This document shows, one piece after another, positions 1-6,413 of a stretch of 9,016 bases of DNA (the stretch's first letter is position 1; each line of letters starts with the position of its first letter). The position numbers and the translations under genes were made by a program. This DNA is from Helicobacter sp. (lineage in GTDB: Bacteria; Campylobacterota; Campylobacteria; Campylobacterales; Helicobacteraceae), in assembly GCA_029257755.1 (NCBI GenBank), contig JARIAP010000186.1, forward strand, positions 1 through 9,016. Reading direction: 5' to 3'. The notes under the pieces are model-generated. The model ran no database searches. It saw only the letters and a list, made by a program, of their open reading frames with translations, and was not told the origin of the DNA.

Positions 1-17
1 ATAAGATAATATATACA

Positions 18-1685
18 ATGACTATACAAGGCATTCTCTACAACATAAAATATCTTTTATCTTGCATAAAATTAATCAATTTAGATATTAGCTATGGTGA
101 AACTAAGGCACAAAATAAAAAAATATCAAAATTATTAGCATTTAAACAAAAAGTTATTATCGGTGCGTTAAGTGCCTTTGTTTTTTGGTTACCTTTTTGG
201 AGTTTTATATTAGCAGAAACATTGAACTTTACATTATATATGATATTTACTTATATAGTTTTTATTTTAACATTTATAATAGGTTGTTATATTCTTAATA
301 CAAATAAATCTAATATCTTTATTCGCAATATAATGTATTACCCATTATCCTTTTTTAAACAATCATTTTTGTTATATTATTGGGTTTTTGTGTGTTTATG
401 TGTTATTGTAAGTTCTTTATTGCATAATAATATGTATATAATAACAAGCCTGTTTTATCCAATATCAATTGCCATATTTTTATTTTTGCCAAGATATTAT
501 AGGTTTTACTTTGGATTTTTTATAGGTATATTTGGTTTTTATTGGATGACTTTGAGTTTTAGATTCCAAGATTTAGGATTATTTATACCACTTGCTATTA
601 TTTGTATTGGTATTATTTATGGTATTTTTTTATGGTTTATATTATTTTTTCAAAATCTAATATATAGAATAATAGCCTTATGTTTGCTTTTTATATTATA
701 TCCACTTGATTTTAATTGGTTTAATGTTGCATATTTAAGTTCATATGGAATCTTTTCTTCCTCAATGATTAGTATGTTATTGCTTACATTATCAATTTTT
801 ATGGCTTTTTTTAGAAACAAAATGCGATATATATCACTTTTATTATTAATTATGACATTAGATTATAACTTTACAATAAAAACACCTAAGCTTAAAGCAG
901 ATATTATAGAAACGCATTATAAACAAAATGAACGTTGGTTAGAACAAAATAAAAAGAAAATAATAGAAGAAAATTTTAATGCAATACAAAATGCAATAGA
1001 TAAAAAATACCCTATGGTGATACTACCAGAAACAGGTTTTCCGCTTGTATTAAATAAAGATATTGGAATCTATAATAAATTAAGAAAATTAAGCAATAAA
1101 ATAATTATATTTGCAGGTGCTATAAGATTACAAGATAATTATATTATGTTAGATAATAAAATAAATAATGATTTTATATCACTTGATAAAGTTAGCAACA
1201 ATGCAAATCTAATTAGTCCAGAAGATAGCTACATAAACTACCCAACGCAAAACTATGGATATTATAACACAGCGTTTGTTTTTACAAACAACAGAAGTAT
1301 TGTAGCAGACAAAGTATCATTAGTTCCATTTGGAGAAACATTGCCATATAATGATATAATTTTGCCTATTTTTGAAAGTATATTTGGAAAGTCATTTGAT
1401 TTTAACATTGGTTTTAACAAGGGACATAAAATAGTAACATTAATGTTTAAAGATATGAAAATTGCGATAGCAAATTGCTATGAGGGCACACTAGCACTAC
1501 CATATAAAACAAAGGCAGAATATATTATAATGATGAGCAACAATGCTTGGTTTTATCCATCTACACAACACTTAATGCAACAGATGATAATAAAATACTA
1601 TGCTAAAAATTATAACACTTTTGTATATCACTCTACAAATTACACAAAAAAGGCTATTATAACACCAAACAATGGAAGAGATTAA
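18..1685 (+). CDS. lnt: Apolipoprotein N-acyltransferase (Lnt)
   Basis: Inner-membrane enzyme that transfers an acyl chain from a phospholipid to the N-terminal cysteine of diacylated lipoproteins, the last step of lipoprotein maturation before Lol sorting. Residues about 46-280 are hydrophobic with several membrane segments, including FYWMTLSFRF at 174-183. From about 290 a nitrilase-type domain follows. The catalytic Glu-Lys-Cys triad of the family is visible as E338 in ILPETGFP, K432 in DKVSLVPFGE and C487 in ANCYEG, and MSNNAWF at 505-511 matches the conserved SNDAWF block. Two oddities: about 100 N-terminal residues have no counterpart in the shorter H. pylori protein as I recall it, and the protein ends soon after the nitrilase core, without the C-terminal membrane helix of the E. 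coli enzyme. ATG at 18 has no clear Shine-Dalgarno and the frame stays open to the left edge, so the start may lie outside the window. It converges on flhX with an 11-bp gap. Confidence 0.93.
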   Translation: MTIQGILYNIKYLLSCIKLINLDISYGETKAQNKKISKLLAFKQKVIIGALSAFVFWLPFWSFILAETLNFTLYMIFTYIVFILTFIIGCYILNTNKSNIFIRNIMYYPLSFFKQSFLLYYWVFVCLCVIVSSLLHNNMYIITSLFYPISIAIFLFLPRYYRFYFGFFIGIFGFYWMTLSFRFQDLGLFIPLAIICIGIIYGIFLWFILFFQNLIYRIIALCLLFILYPLDFNWFNVAYLSSYGIFSSSMISMLLLTLSIFMAFFRNKMRYISLLLLIMTLDYNFTIKTPKLKADIIETHYKQNERWLEQNKKKIIEENFNAIQNAIDKKYPMVILPETGFPLVLNKDIGIYNKLRKLSNKIIIFAGAIRLQDNYIMLDNKINNDFISLDKVSNNANLISPEDSYINYPTQNYGYYNTAFVFTNNRSIVADKVSLVPFGETLPYNDIILPIFESIFGKSFDFNIGFNKGHKIVTLMFKDMKIAIANCYEGTLALPYKTKAEYIIMMSNNAWFYPSTQHLMQQMIIKYYAKNYNTFVYHSTNYTKKAIITPNNGRD

Positions 1686-1696
1686 AATTAATAAAA

Positions 1697-1966
1697 CTAT
1701 TTTTTGCTAATATGTGAGCCATTTTCTACATTTTGCAACCATATAAAAACATCTACAACCGCTTGATATAATTCTTGCGGAACATTATCATTTATTTCCA
1801 TTTTTACTAAAGAATCTACAAGTTCTGCATTACAAAAAAGAGGGATTTGATATTCATTAGCCTTAGCAATAATTGCTTCGGCTATTTTGCCTTTACCACT
1901 TGCTACAACTCTTGGTGCATGATCTTTATATTCTTCGTAAGCTAATGCTGCTGCTTTCTTATTCAT
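1697..1966 (-). CDS. flhX: FlhX-type stand-alone FlhB C-terminal domain protein
   Basis: An 89-residue protein covering only the cytoplasmic C-terminal half-domain of FlhB, the substrate-specificity switch of the flagellar type III export apparatus. The recognisable run is AALAYEEYKDHAPRVVASGKG (residues 6-25 or so), then IPLFCNAELVDSL, then VPQELYQAVVDVFIWL. In full-length FlhB this part follows the self-cleaving NPTH loop. Here the NPTH motif and all membrane helices are absent, and the protein begins with MNKKA where PTH would stand. Published work on H. pylori FlhX (HP1575) reports that such a protein can replace the cleaved C-terminal fragment of FlhB. A similar role here is inference. 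The start is supported by AAGGA at 1972-1976 (minus strand), 5 nt before ATG. The gene lies 88 bp downstream of the permease on the same strand, so it may be co-transcribed or use its own promoter. Its terminator is not evident, and it converges on lnt. Confidence 0.85.
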   Translation of the reverse strand: MNKKAAALAYEEYKDHAPRVVASGKGKIAEAIIAKANEYQIPLFCNAELVDSLVKMEINDNVPQELYQAVVDVFIWLQNVENGSHISKK

Positions 1967-1971
1967 AATTA

Positions 1972-1976
1972 TCCTT
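1972..1976 (-). promoter_or_regulatory. Shine-Dalgarno site of flhX
   Basis: AAGGA on the minus strand, 5 nt upstream of the ATG at 1966-1964. It is a well placed ribosome-binding site and shows that this small open frame is a real gene rather than a decayed end of a larger flhB. Confidence 0.75.
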
Positions 1977-2006
1977 TTTGTTTATCGTCTATCTAAATAA
2001 ATCGGT

Positions 2007-2012
2007 ATTTTA
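2007..2012 (-). promoter_or_regulatory. Possible -10 element of flhX
   Basis: TAAAAT on the minus strand, about 40 nt upstream of the flhX start, one mismatch from TATAAT. No -35 can be named. It abuts the 18-bp palindrome at 2012-2029. In DNA this AT-rich such hexamers occur often by chance, so this is tentative; flhX could equally be read from the permease promoter. Confidence 0.25.
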
Positions 2013-2029
2013 CAATAATATATTATTGT
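2012..2029. repeat. Perfect 18-bp palindrome between permease and flhX
   Basis: ACAATAATATATTATTGT is its own reverse complement with no spacer. It sits in the 88-bp gap upstream of flhX and abuts a possible -10 element. It has no following T tract on either strand, which argues against a terminator and leaves an operator as the alternative. The AATAAT/ATTATT arms recall the Helicobacter Fur box (TAATAAT-N-ATTATTA), but the spacing differs by one base. A palindrome of this length can arise by chance in such AT-rich DNA. Confidence 0.4.
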
Positions 2030-2054
2030 TGAAATCTACTTTAATTAATAAAGT

Positions 2055-3161
2055 TTAATTGTGTAAGATTTTTGTATTCAATCTTAAATAATAAATATTT
2101 AAACCAAGCAACAATAAAAGCCAAAATGGTAACATTTGTGCAATAATTTTAAAGCTATATATAACATCTATACCATAATTTGCCTGTTGCAAATAAAGCT
2201 TCATAAAATATGAAATAGGCATAATTTGACTCCAAAAAGATGCAAAAATTTCCATACTATTTTGTGGATATGTAATACCAGCAAAAGCAAGTGATGGTGC
2301 AGTATATGCAGCAATAACACTAATTGTTTTTGCAGAATGAGTTAAAATTGATTGAAAACAAATCACAATACCAGATATAGCACCAGATAATACAAACATA
2401 CCAAGCAAAACTATCATCATGTTTCCCTCTCTAGGATAACCTAATGCACCAAAAACAGCTAACATAATAGCTCCCCAAAAAATAGAAATAAATACATTTA
2501 AAAAGAATTTAATAAGCAATTCTTTAATACTTAATGGAAATTTATTGATTAAATTTAGCATTCCAACGGCTATAAGAATTTGCCACATACATGGTAACAT
2601 TAGTGTGAGTAAAAATTGAGCATAATCATTTCTAGGGTTAAATAAACCCTCAATCTTTGGTATAATTGGCATAGCTTTTGCCTTTGCTATATTCATATTA
2701 GCATCTTTAGCAAGATTCTTACCAACAGAACTCACTGCATTGAAAGTTGTAATTGCTTGAAGTAAGCCACTATTTACAGATTTGCCTATTAAAACAAATT
2801 GTGCATTATAATATACTCCTATATTTACACTTATACCCTTTCTAACATGCGATTGAAAATCATAAGGTATCACAACAATACCATATATTTTTCCTTGATT
2901 TAAATCAATCTTTGCTTCATGCAATGAATTATATTGTTTTTCTATCTCAACAGCAGGTAGAGATTCTATATAAAACTGCAAGTTTCTGCTAAGTGAGCTT
3001 TTATCGTTATCAACTAAACCTATAGGTAAATCTGTTGGTATGCTATGAAAAAAAATACTATAAGCAAGTGTTCCCATAAATGGAGGTAAAATTACCCAAA
3101 TAATACAAAAAAATCTATATTCTAAAATAAATTTTTTACAAATATTCAAAAAATATTTCAT
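2055..3161 (-). CDS. ABC-2 type transporter permease (YhhJ/YbhR-like exporter subunit)
   Basis: A 368-residue inner-membrane protein with ABC-2 exporter architecture: one N-terminal membrane helix (about 17-38), a large periplasmic domain (about 39-182) opening with PIGLVDNDKSSLSR, then about five helices (near 182-205, 216-240, 247-272, 279-297 and 340-359). The loop between the last two, with YPQNSMEIFASFWSQIMPISYF, matches the usual conserved segment before the final helix. Such subunits pair with a cytoplasmic ATPase and often an HlyD-type adaptor and TolC-like channel, as in the H. pylori HP1486-HP1489 cluster. None of these partners is visible here, so the substrate is unknown; drug or envelope-lipid export would be guesses. 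The frame is also open to TTG at 3182 and GTG at 3179, but I chose ATG at 3161 because TAGG lies 10 nt before it and a perfect TATAAT at 3191-3196 would start the transcript near 3184, making the upstream codons nearly leaderless. Confidence 0.85.
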   Translation of the reverse strand: MKYFLNICKKFILEYRFFCIIWVILPPFMGTLAYSIFFHSIPTDLPIGLVDNDKSSLSRNLQFYIESLPAVEIEKQYNSLHEAKIDLNQGKIYGIVVIPYDFQSHVRKGISVNIGVYYNAQFVLIGKSVNSGLLQAITTFNAVSSVGKNLAKDANMNIAKAKAMPIIPKIEGLFNPRNDYAQFLLTLMLPCMWQILIAVGMLNLINKFPLSIKELLIKFFLNVFISIFWGAIMLAVFGALGYPREGNMMIVLLGMFVLSGAISGIVICFQSILTHSAKTISVIAAYTAPSLAFAGITYPQNSMEIFASFWSQIMPISYFMKLYLQQANYGIDVIYSFKIIAQMLPFWLLLLLGLNIYYLRLNTKILHN

Positions 3162-3190
3162 AATAAAACAACCTAACACCAAATATTTAT

Positions 3191-3196
3191 ATTATA
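3191..3196 (-). promoter_or_regulatory. -10 element of the permease gene
   Basis: Perfect TATAAT on the minus strand, 29 nt before the chosen ATG at 3161, predicting a short leader of roughly 20 nt. No TTGACA-like -35 is visible; this is usual in Helicobacter and Campylobacter, where upstream AT-rich DNA substitutes. The element also decides between the possible start codons of the permease. Confidence 0.5.
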
Positions 3197-3297
3197 CATT
3201 TCTTATTTTAAAATTTTGCATTATTTCCTAAAAGATTAATAATTAAAGTAAATAATTTTAAATAAAAATATAAAATATTATTTCAATTACTTTCACA

Positions 3298-3306
3298 TGG
3301 TAAAAT
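3298..3306 (+). promoter_or_regulatory. Extended -10 element of the dsbK-hisH-cca operon
   Basis: TGGTAAAAT reads as an extended -10 (TGn followed by TAAAAT) 29 nt upstream of the dsbK ATG, predicting a leader of about 22 nt that includes the AGGAG ribosome site. The upstream DNA is AT-rich without a recognisable -35. It faces the permease promoter about 100 bp away, so the two transcription units are divergent and could share an operator. Confidence 0.5.
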
Positions 3307-3325
3307 TATAAGATATTTTTGTTTT

Positions 3326-3330
3326 AGGAG
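3326..3330 (+). promoter_or_regulatory. Shine-Dalgarno site of dsbK
   Basis: AGGAG located 5 nt upstream of the ATG at 3336. It fixes the start, and the following residues form a good signal peptide. Confidence 0.8.
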
Positions 3331-3335
3331 TATTT

Positions 3336-4070
3336 ATGAAAAAGAAAATTTCTAGTTTAGTGGCTTTTTGTTTATGTATAAACTTTGCTTATGCAAGCAA
3401 AATAACAGATATAATTGAAAAGCAAACAGGACAAAAAACAATGGTGTTAAAAGAAACAACACTAAATCAAGATTCAAATCTTAAATTAATTACATTAAAA
3501 GATGATGAAAGTGGTTTTAAAGTATTAGCAATTACAAACAAACAAGAGAGTATATTTTTGCCAATTTCTTCTGCTTTTTTTACAAACAATGATAAAGATA
3601 GAGATATGGTGTTACAAGAATTTAACTCAACAAGTTATTATAATCTAACATTTAAAACACAAGCAGAAGTTAAAAAAGCAATTACAAAATTACCAAAAGA
3701 TTATATTATAAACTTAAAAGGCAAGAATAGTAAAAAAGTGTTTTACATTATTTCTGATCCATTATGCCCACATTGTCAAGAAGAACTTAAACATATAGAT
3801 CAAAAATTAGAACTTGGTGATGTAAAAATGATACCTATTGGATGGATGGGAGATGAATCTGCAGATAAAGTAGCAGAAATTTATTCAAGTATTAAAAATG
3901 CAAAAACAAATTCTGAAAAAATCAATATTTTAAATAAAATTTATGCAAAAACATATAAAGCACCAAAAGCAGATAACAAATCCCTTGCAAATGTGCAAGA
4001 AGTAGTTCGTGCATTAACAGGTAAAGGTAAAGTAGAGGCAACACCATACATAATAGAAGAGGATTTATAA
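3336..4070 (+). CDS. dsbK: Periplasmic thiol-disulfide oxidoreductase, DsbK/HP0231 family (DsbC/DsbG-like)
   Basis: Exported thioredoxin-fold protein that makes or shuffles disulfides in envelope proteins. Residues 1-20 are a Sec signal peptide: MKKK, a hydrophobic core, then a likely cut after AYA. Residues about 21-120 form an N-terminal region with IIEKQTGQK, matching the dimerisation domain of H. pylori HP0231. The catalytic domain follows, with FYIISDPLCPHC placing the redox pair at C144 and C147 in a CPHC motif, then PIGWMG and a helical insert. The presumed cis-proline is P237 near the C-terminus, preceded by T236 (ATPYI). As I recall, HP0231 has valine before this proline; threonine is the residue in E. 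coli DsbC, so the redox bias may differ. The length of 244 is near the usual 260. It is the first gene of a + operon, and its TAA directly abuts the hisH start. HP0231 orthology is inferred from the aligned motifs; another DsbC/DsbG paralogue is the alternative. Confidence 0.85.
   Translation: MKKKISSLVAFCLCINFAYASKITDIIEKQTGQKTMVLKETTLNQDSNLKLITLKDDESGFKVLAITNKQESIFLPISSAFFTNNDKDRDMVLQEFNSTSYYNLTFKTQAEVKKAITKLPKDYIINLKGKNSKKVFYIISDPLCPHCQEELKHIDQKLELGDVKMIPIGWMGDESADKVAEIYSSIKNAKTNSEKINILNKIYAKTYKAPKADNKSLANVQEVVRALTGKGKVEATPYIIEEDL
4055..4063 (+). promoter_or_regulatory. Shine-Dalgarno site that selects the TTG start of hisH
   Basis: AGAAGAGGA inside the last codons of dsbK, ending 7 nt before TTG at 4071. 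This strong site makes TTG the start of hisH even though it immediately follows the dsbK stop, and it suggests translational coupling of the two genes. Confidence 0.75.
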
Positions 4071-4754
4071 TTGCAAATAGGCGTTGTAGATTATGGTATT
4101 GGAAATATTGCAAATGTTACAAGATGCTTAGAATATATAACTAAAAAAGAAAAGATTCTAAGAGTTTATAATGAAAAAGATATACTACAATGCGATAAAA
4201 TAATATTACCCGGTGTTGGGGCATTTAAAAGTGCTATGCAACATTTAGAGCAAATGAATCTAATAGAACCTATAATAAATTTTGTAAAAGATGGTCGTTA
4301 TATACTTGGTATATGTCTTGGTATGCAATTATTGTTTGAAAAAAGTTTTGAATTTGGTGAGCATAATGGATTAGGCTTAATTAAAGGAAATATAACAAAA
4401 TTTGATTTTACAGAATCTAATGATAAATTAAATCAATCAAATAATCAAAACGATAACAGCACTATATTACATAATAAAAAAGACTTAAAAATTCCACATA
4501 TTGGTTGGAACAAAAATTTTATACAACAAAAACATAAAATTTTATCAAATTTAGAAGATTCTTTTTATCTATATTTTGTGCATAGTTATCATGCAAATTG
4601 CAATGAACAATTTATATTAGCAACTTGTGATTATGGTATCAAATTTCCAAGCATCGTAAATAAAGAAAATATTATAGGAATACAACCACATCCAGAAAGA
4701 AGTCATAAAATAGGATTTGAAATTATGCAAAATTTCTTAAATCTCAAAGGCTAG
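4071..4754 (+). CDS. hisH: Imidazole glycerol phosphate synthase glutaminase subunit HisH
   Basis: Class I glutamine amidotransferase subunit that hydrolyses glutamine and feeds ammonia to HisF to form imidazole glycerol phosphate, the histidine intermediate, plus AICAR, in the cytoplasm. The start reads VVDYGIGNIANV as in the family. LPGVGAF at 46-52, the nucleophile elbow GICLGMQLLF with C82, IPHIGWN at 141-147, FVHSYH at 169-174, and H207 with E209 in QPHPERS complete the Cys-His-Glu triad. At 227 residues it is somewhat longer than the usual 200; the surplus is an Asn-rich stretch at about 113-138, just before the PHIGWN block. The QPHPERS block carries P and R where QFHPEKS is common. 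TTG is the start codon, directly after the dsbK stop. HisF is not in the window. A HisH paralogue used in surface-sugar amidation, as in some Campylobacter loci, is a less likely alternative because no sugar genes are nearby. Confidence 0.92.
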   Translation: MQIGVVDYGIGNIANVTRCLEYITKKEKILRVYNEKDILQCDKIILPGVGAFKSAMQHLEQMNLIEPIINFVKDGRYILGICLGMQLLFEKSFEFGEHNGLGLIKGNITKFDFTESNDKLNQSNNQNDNSTILHNKKDLKIPHIGWNKNFIQQKHKILSNLEDSFYLYFVHSYHANCNEQFILATCDYGIKFPSIVNKENIIGIQPHPERSHKIGFEIMQNFLNLKG

Positions 4755-4763
4755 ATTCTATAA

Positions 4764-6287
4764 ATGAATCAAAGCAAAAATATGTATATTTTATATATGA
4801 ATATACCAAAATATGTAAAATATATATTAGAAATAATAACTAAAAATGGTTTTGAAAGTTTTATTGTTGGTGGATGTATTCGTGATAGTTTGCTAGGGCT
4901 AACTCCCAAAGATTGGGACATAACAACAAATGCCACTCCACAACAAATTAAAGATATTTTTATAAAACAAAATAAATATTTTGATATAATACAAGTTGGA
5001 TTAAAGCACGGCACAATAGGCATTAAACCTAAACATAGTAAAGAAATATTTGATATTACTACATATAGAATTGATGGAGAATATAAAAATTTTCGTCACC
5101 CAAATAGCATACAATTTACTAAAAATATATATGAAGATATATCTCGTAGAGATTTCACAATAAATGCCCTTGCATGTAAGATTATATATAATCAAAATAT
5201 TAAAGAAGAGCTTATAATACCATTAAATATATCTAATAAAAAAATAAACTCTAAAAAAGACTATATATTATATGATATAAAAAAATATCACAATAATACA
5301 ATATTTGATAACAATAAAAAAGAATCTTTAAATGATAAAAAATATTGTATATGCAAAATGCAACTTCATGATTATTATGGCGGGATACAAGATTTAATGC
5401 AAAAAACTATAAAATGCGTTGGTATTCCAAATATTCGTTTTAATGAGGATGCACTTAGGATTATGCGTGCAATTCGCCTTGCTTCAGTAATGCCCAATGG
5501 CTTTACACTCCAAGATAATACAAAATATGCAATTTTAAAAGAATATAAATTATTAGACAAAATATCAAAAGAGCGTATAACATTAGAACTTAAAAAGCTT
5601 TTAAATGGTAAATATGCAAACATAGTAATATTAGAATATATAGACATAATAAAATTTATTTTACCAAAGTTAAATGAAATAAATATAATGCAATTAAAAT
5701 TAAATTGTTTATCATTGCAATATGCACCAAATGATATAGCAATACGATTTTCATTGTTGTTTTATACACGCATATTACATAATGATACAAACAAACTTTT
5801 TTTAAAAGAGTATATACAATCTTGCAAAAAAGCTTTACAAGACATACATTTTGACAATAAAACAATACAAAATATATTAAATATTATAGAATTTTTAGAC
5901 TACAAGTATATAAAAAACAAAATATCAATAAAACATTTTTTATCAAAACATAATAAAAAACTTCTTTGGCAAATATTATGCACACATTTATCGCTTCAAT
6001 ATACATATGCAAGTTACAATAATAAACAAATGTTAGATAAAATTAAAGATTCTTTTAAAATATTTGAAGAAATCATAAAAAACAATGAATGTTATAGTTT
6101 AAAACAATTACCAATTAATGGAAAAGATATTAAATATATATCACTAAAATTAAACAAAAATATAGAAGGAAAACAAATAGGAAATATTTTAGATAAAATA
6201 TTAAATTTAGCAATAAATAATAAAATAGCTATACAAAAAGAAATTATATTGCAAGAAGTAACAAAGCAAATAATTAACATAAAATAA
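4764..6287 (+). CDS. cca: CCA-adding tRNA nucleotidyltransferase / poly(A) polymerase family, class II
   Basis: Nucleotidyltransferase that adds or repairs the 3' CCA of tRNA without a template. Class II motifs in order: FIVGGCIRD at 33-41, metal-binding D50 and D52 in DWDITTNA, the TTYRIDGEY block at 99-107, the RRDFTINAL block at 128-136, YGGIQDL at 205-211, the nucleotide-selecting EDALR at 228-232 within RFNEDALRIMRAIR, and ISKERITLELKKLL at 267-280. The C-terminal half is helical and ends with the family segment near 449-480 (LPINGKDI, then GKQIGNIL). At 507 residues it is long: about 50 extra, Asn/Lys/Ile-rich residues (roughly 145-197) separate INALA from YGGIQDL. Whether it adds CCA or poly(A) cannot be told from motifs, though a lineage with one such enzyme should need CCA addition. 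ATG at 4764 has AAAGG 13 nt upstream, inside hisH; ATG at 4797 would fit the typical family N-terminus better. It lies 9 bp after hisH, in the same operon. Confidence 0.88.
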   Translation: MNQSKNMYILYMNIPKYVKYILEIITKNGFESFIVGGCIRDSLLGLTPKDWDITTNATPQQIKDIFIKQNKYFDIIQVGLKHGTIGIKPKHSKEIFDITTYRIDGEYKNFRHPNSIQFTKNIYEDISRRDFTINALACKIIYNQNIKEELIIPLNISNKKINSKKDYILYDIKKYHNNTIFDNNKKESLNDKKYCICKMQLHDYYGGIQDLMQKTIKCVGIPNIRFNEDALRIMRAIRLASVMPNGFTLQDNTKYAILKEYKLLDKISKERITLELKKLLNGKYANIVILEYIDIIKFILPKLNEINIMQLKLNCLSLQYAPNDIAIRFSLLFYTRILHNDTNKLFLKEYIQSCKKALQDIHFDNKTIQNILNIIEFLDYKYIKNKISIKHFLSKHNKKLLWQILCTHLSLQYTYASYNNKQMLDKIKDSFKIFEEIIKNNECYSLKQLPINGKDIKYISLKLNKNIEGKQIGNILDKILNLAINNKIAIQKEIILQEVTKQIINIK

Positions 6288-6333
6288 CATAACACAATGA
6301 TTATGATATATAAAAATTATAAACATAGCTAAA

Positions 6334-6368
6334 AGATAAATTAATTATACAAAACTACAAATTTATCT
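6334..6368 (-). terminator. Possible weak terminator of the chemoreceptor gene
   Basis: A 9-bp perfect inverted repeat, AGATAAATT at 6334-6342 and AATTTATCT at 6360-6368, with a 17-nt loop, lies in the 126-bp gap between the convergent cca and chemoreceptor genes. Read on the minus strand, the stem is followed by a short T run (TTTT overlapping the stem end, then AGC). The stem is almost all A-T, so termination strength is doubtful and chance is possible. Confidence 0.3.
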
Positions 6369-6413
6369 CAAAATCTTTATATATTTCTAACAAAAACTAT
6401 AAATGCGATAGTA

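Noticed and set aside
3250..3283. AAATAAT and ATTATTT arms 20 nt apart in the divergent promoter region, considered as an operator shared by the permease and dsbK.
   Set aside because: The 7-bp A-T arms with a long spacer are too likely by chance in this sequence.
3922..4113. Antisense open frame across the dsbK-hisH junction.
   Set aside because: Low-complexity Leu/Tyr-rich product opposite two well supported genes; no ribosome site or family resemblance.
3336..4754. Possible DsbK-HisH fusion, because the frames abut and are in phase.
   Set aside because: A TAA stop separates them, and a good ribosome site precedes the TTG start; both proteins have complete, standard ends.
4769..6295. Several antisense open frames of 64-90 codons opposite cca.
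   Set aside because: They are shadows of the cca frame in AT-rich DNA, giving Ile/Phe/Cys-rich products with no recognisable domains.
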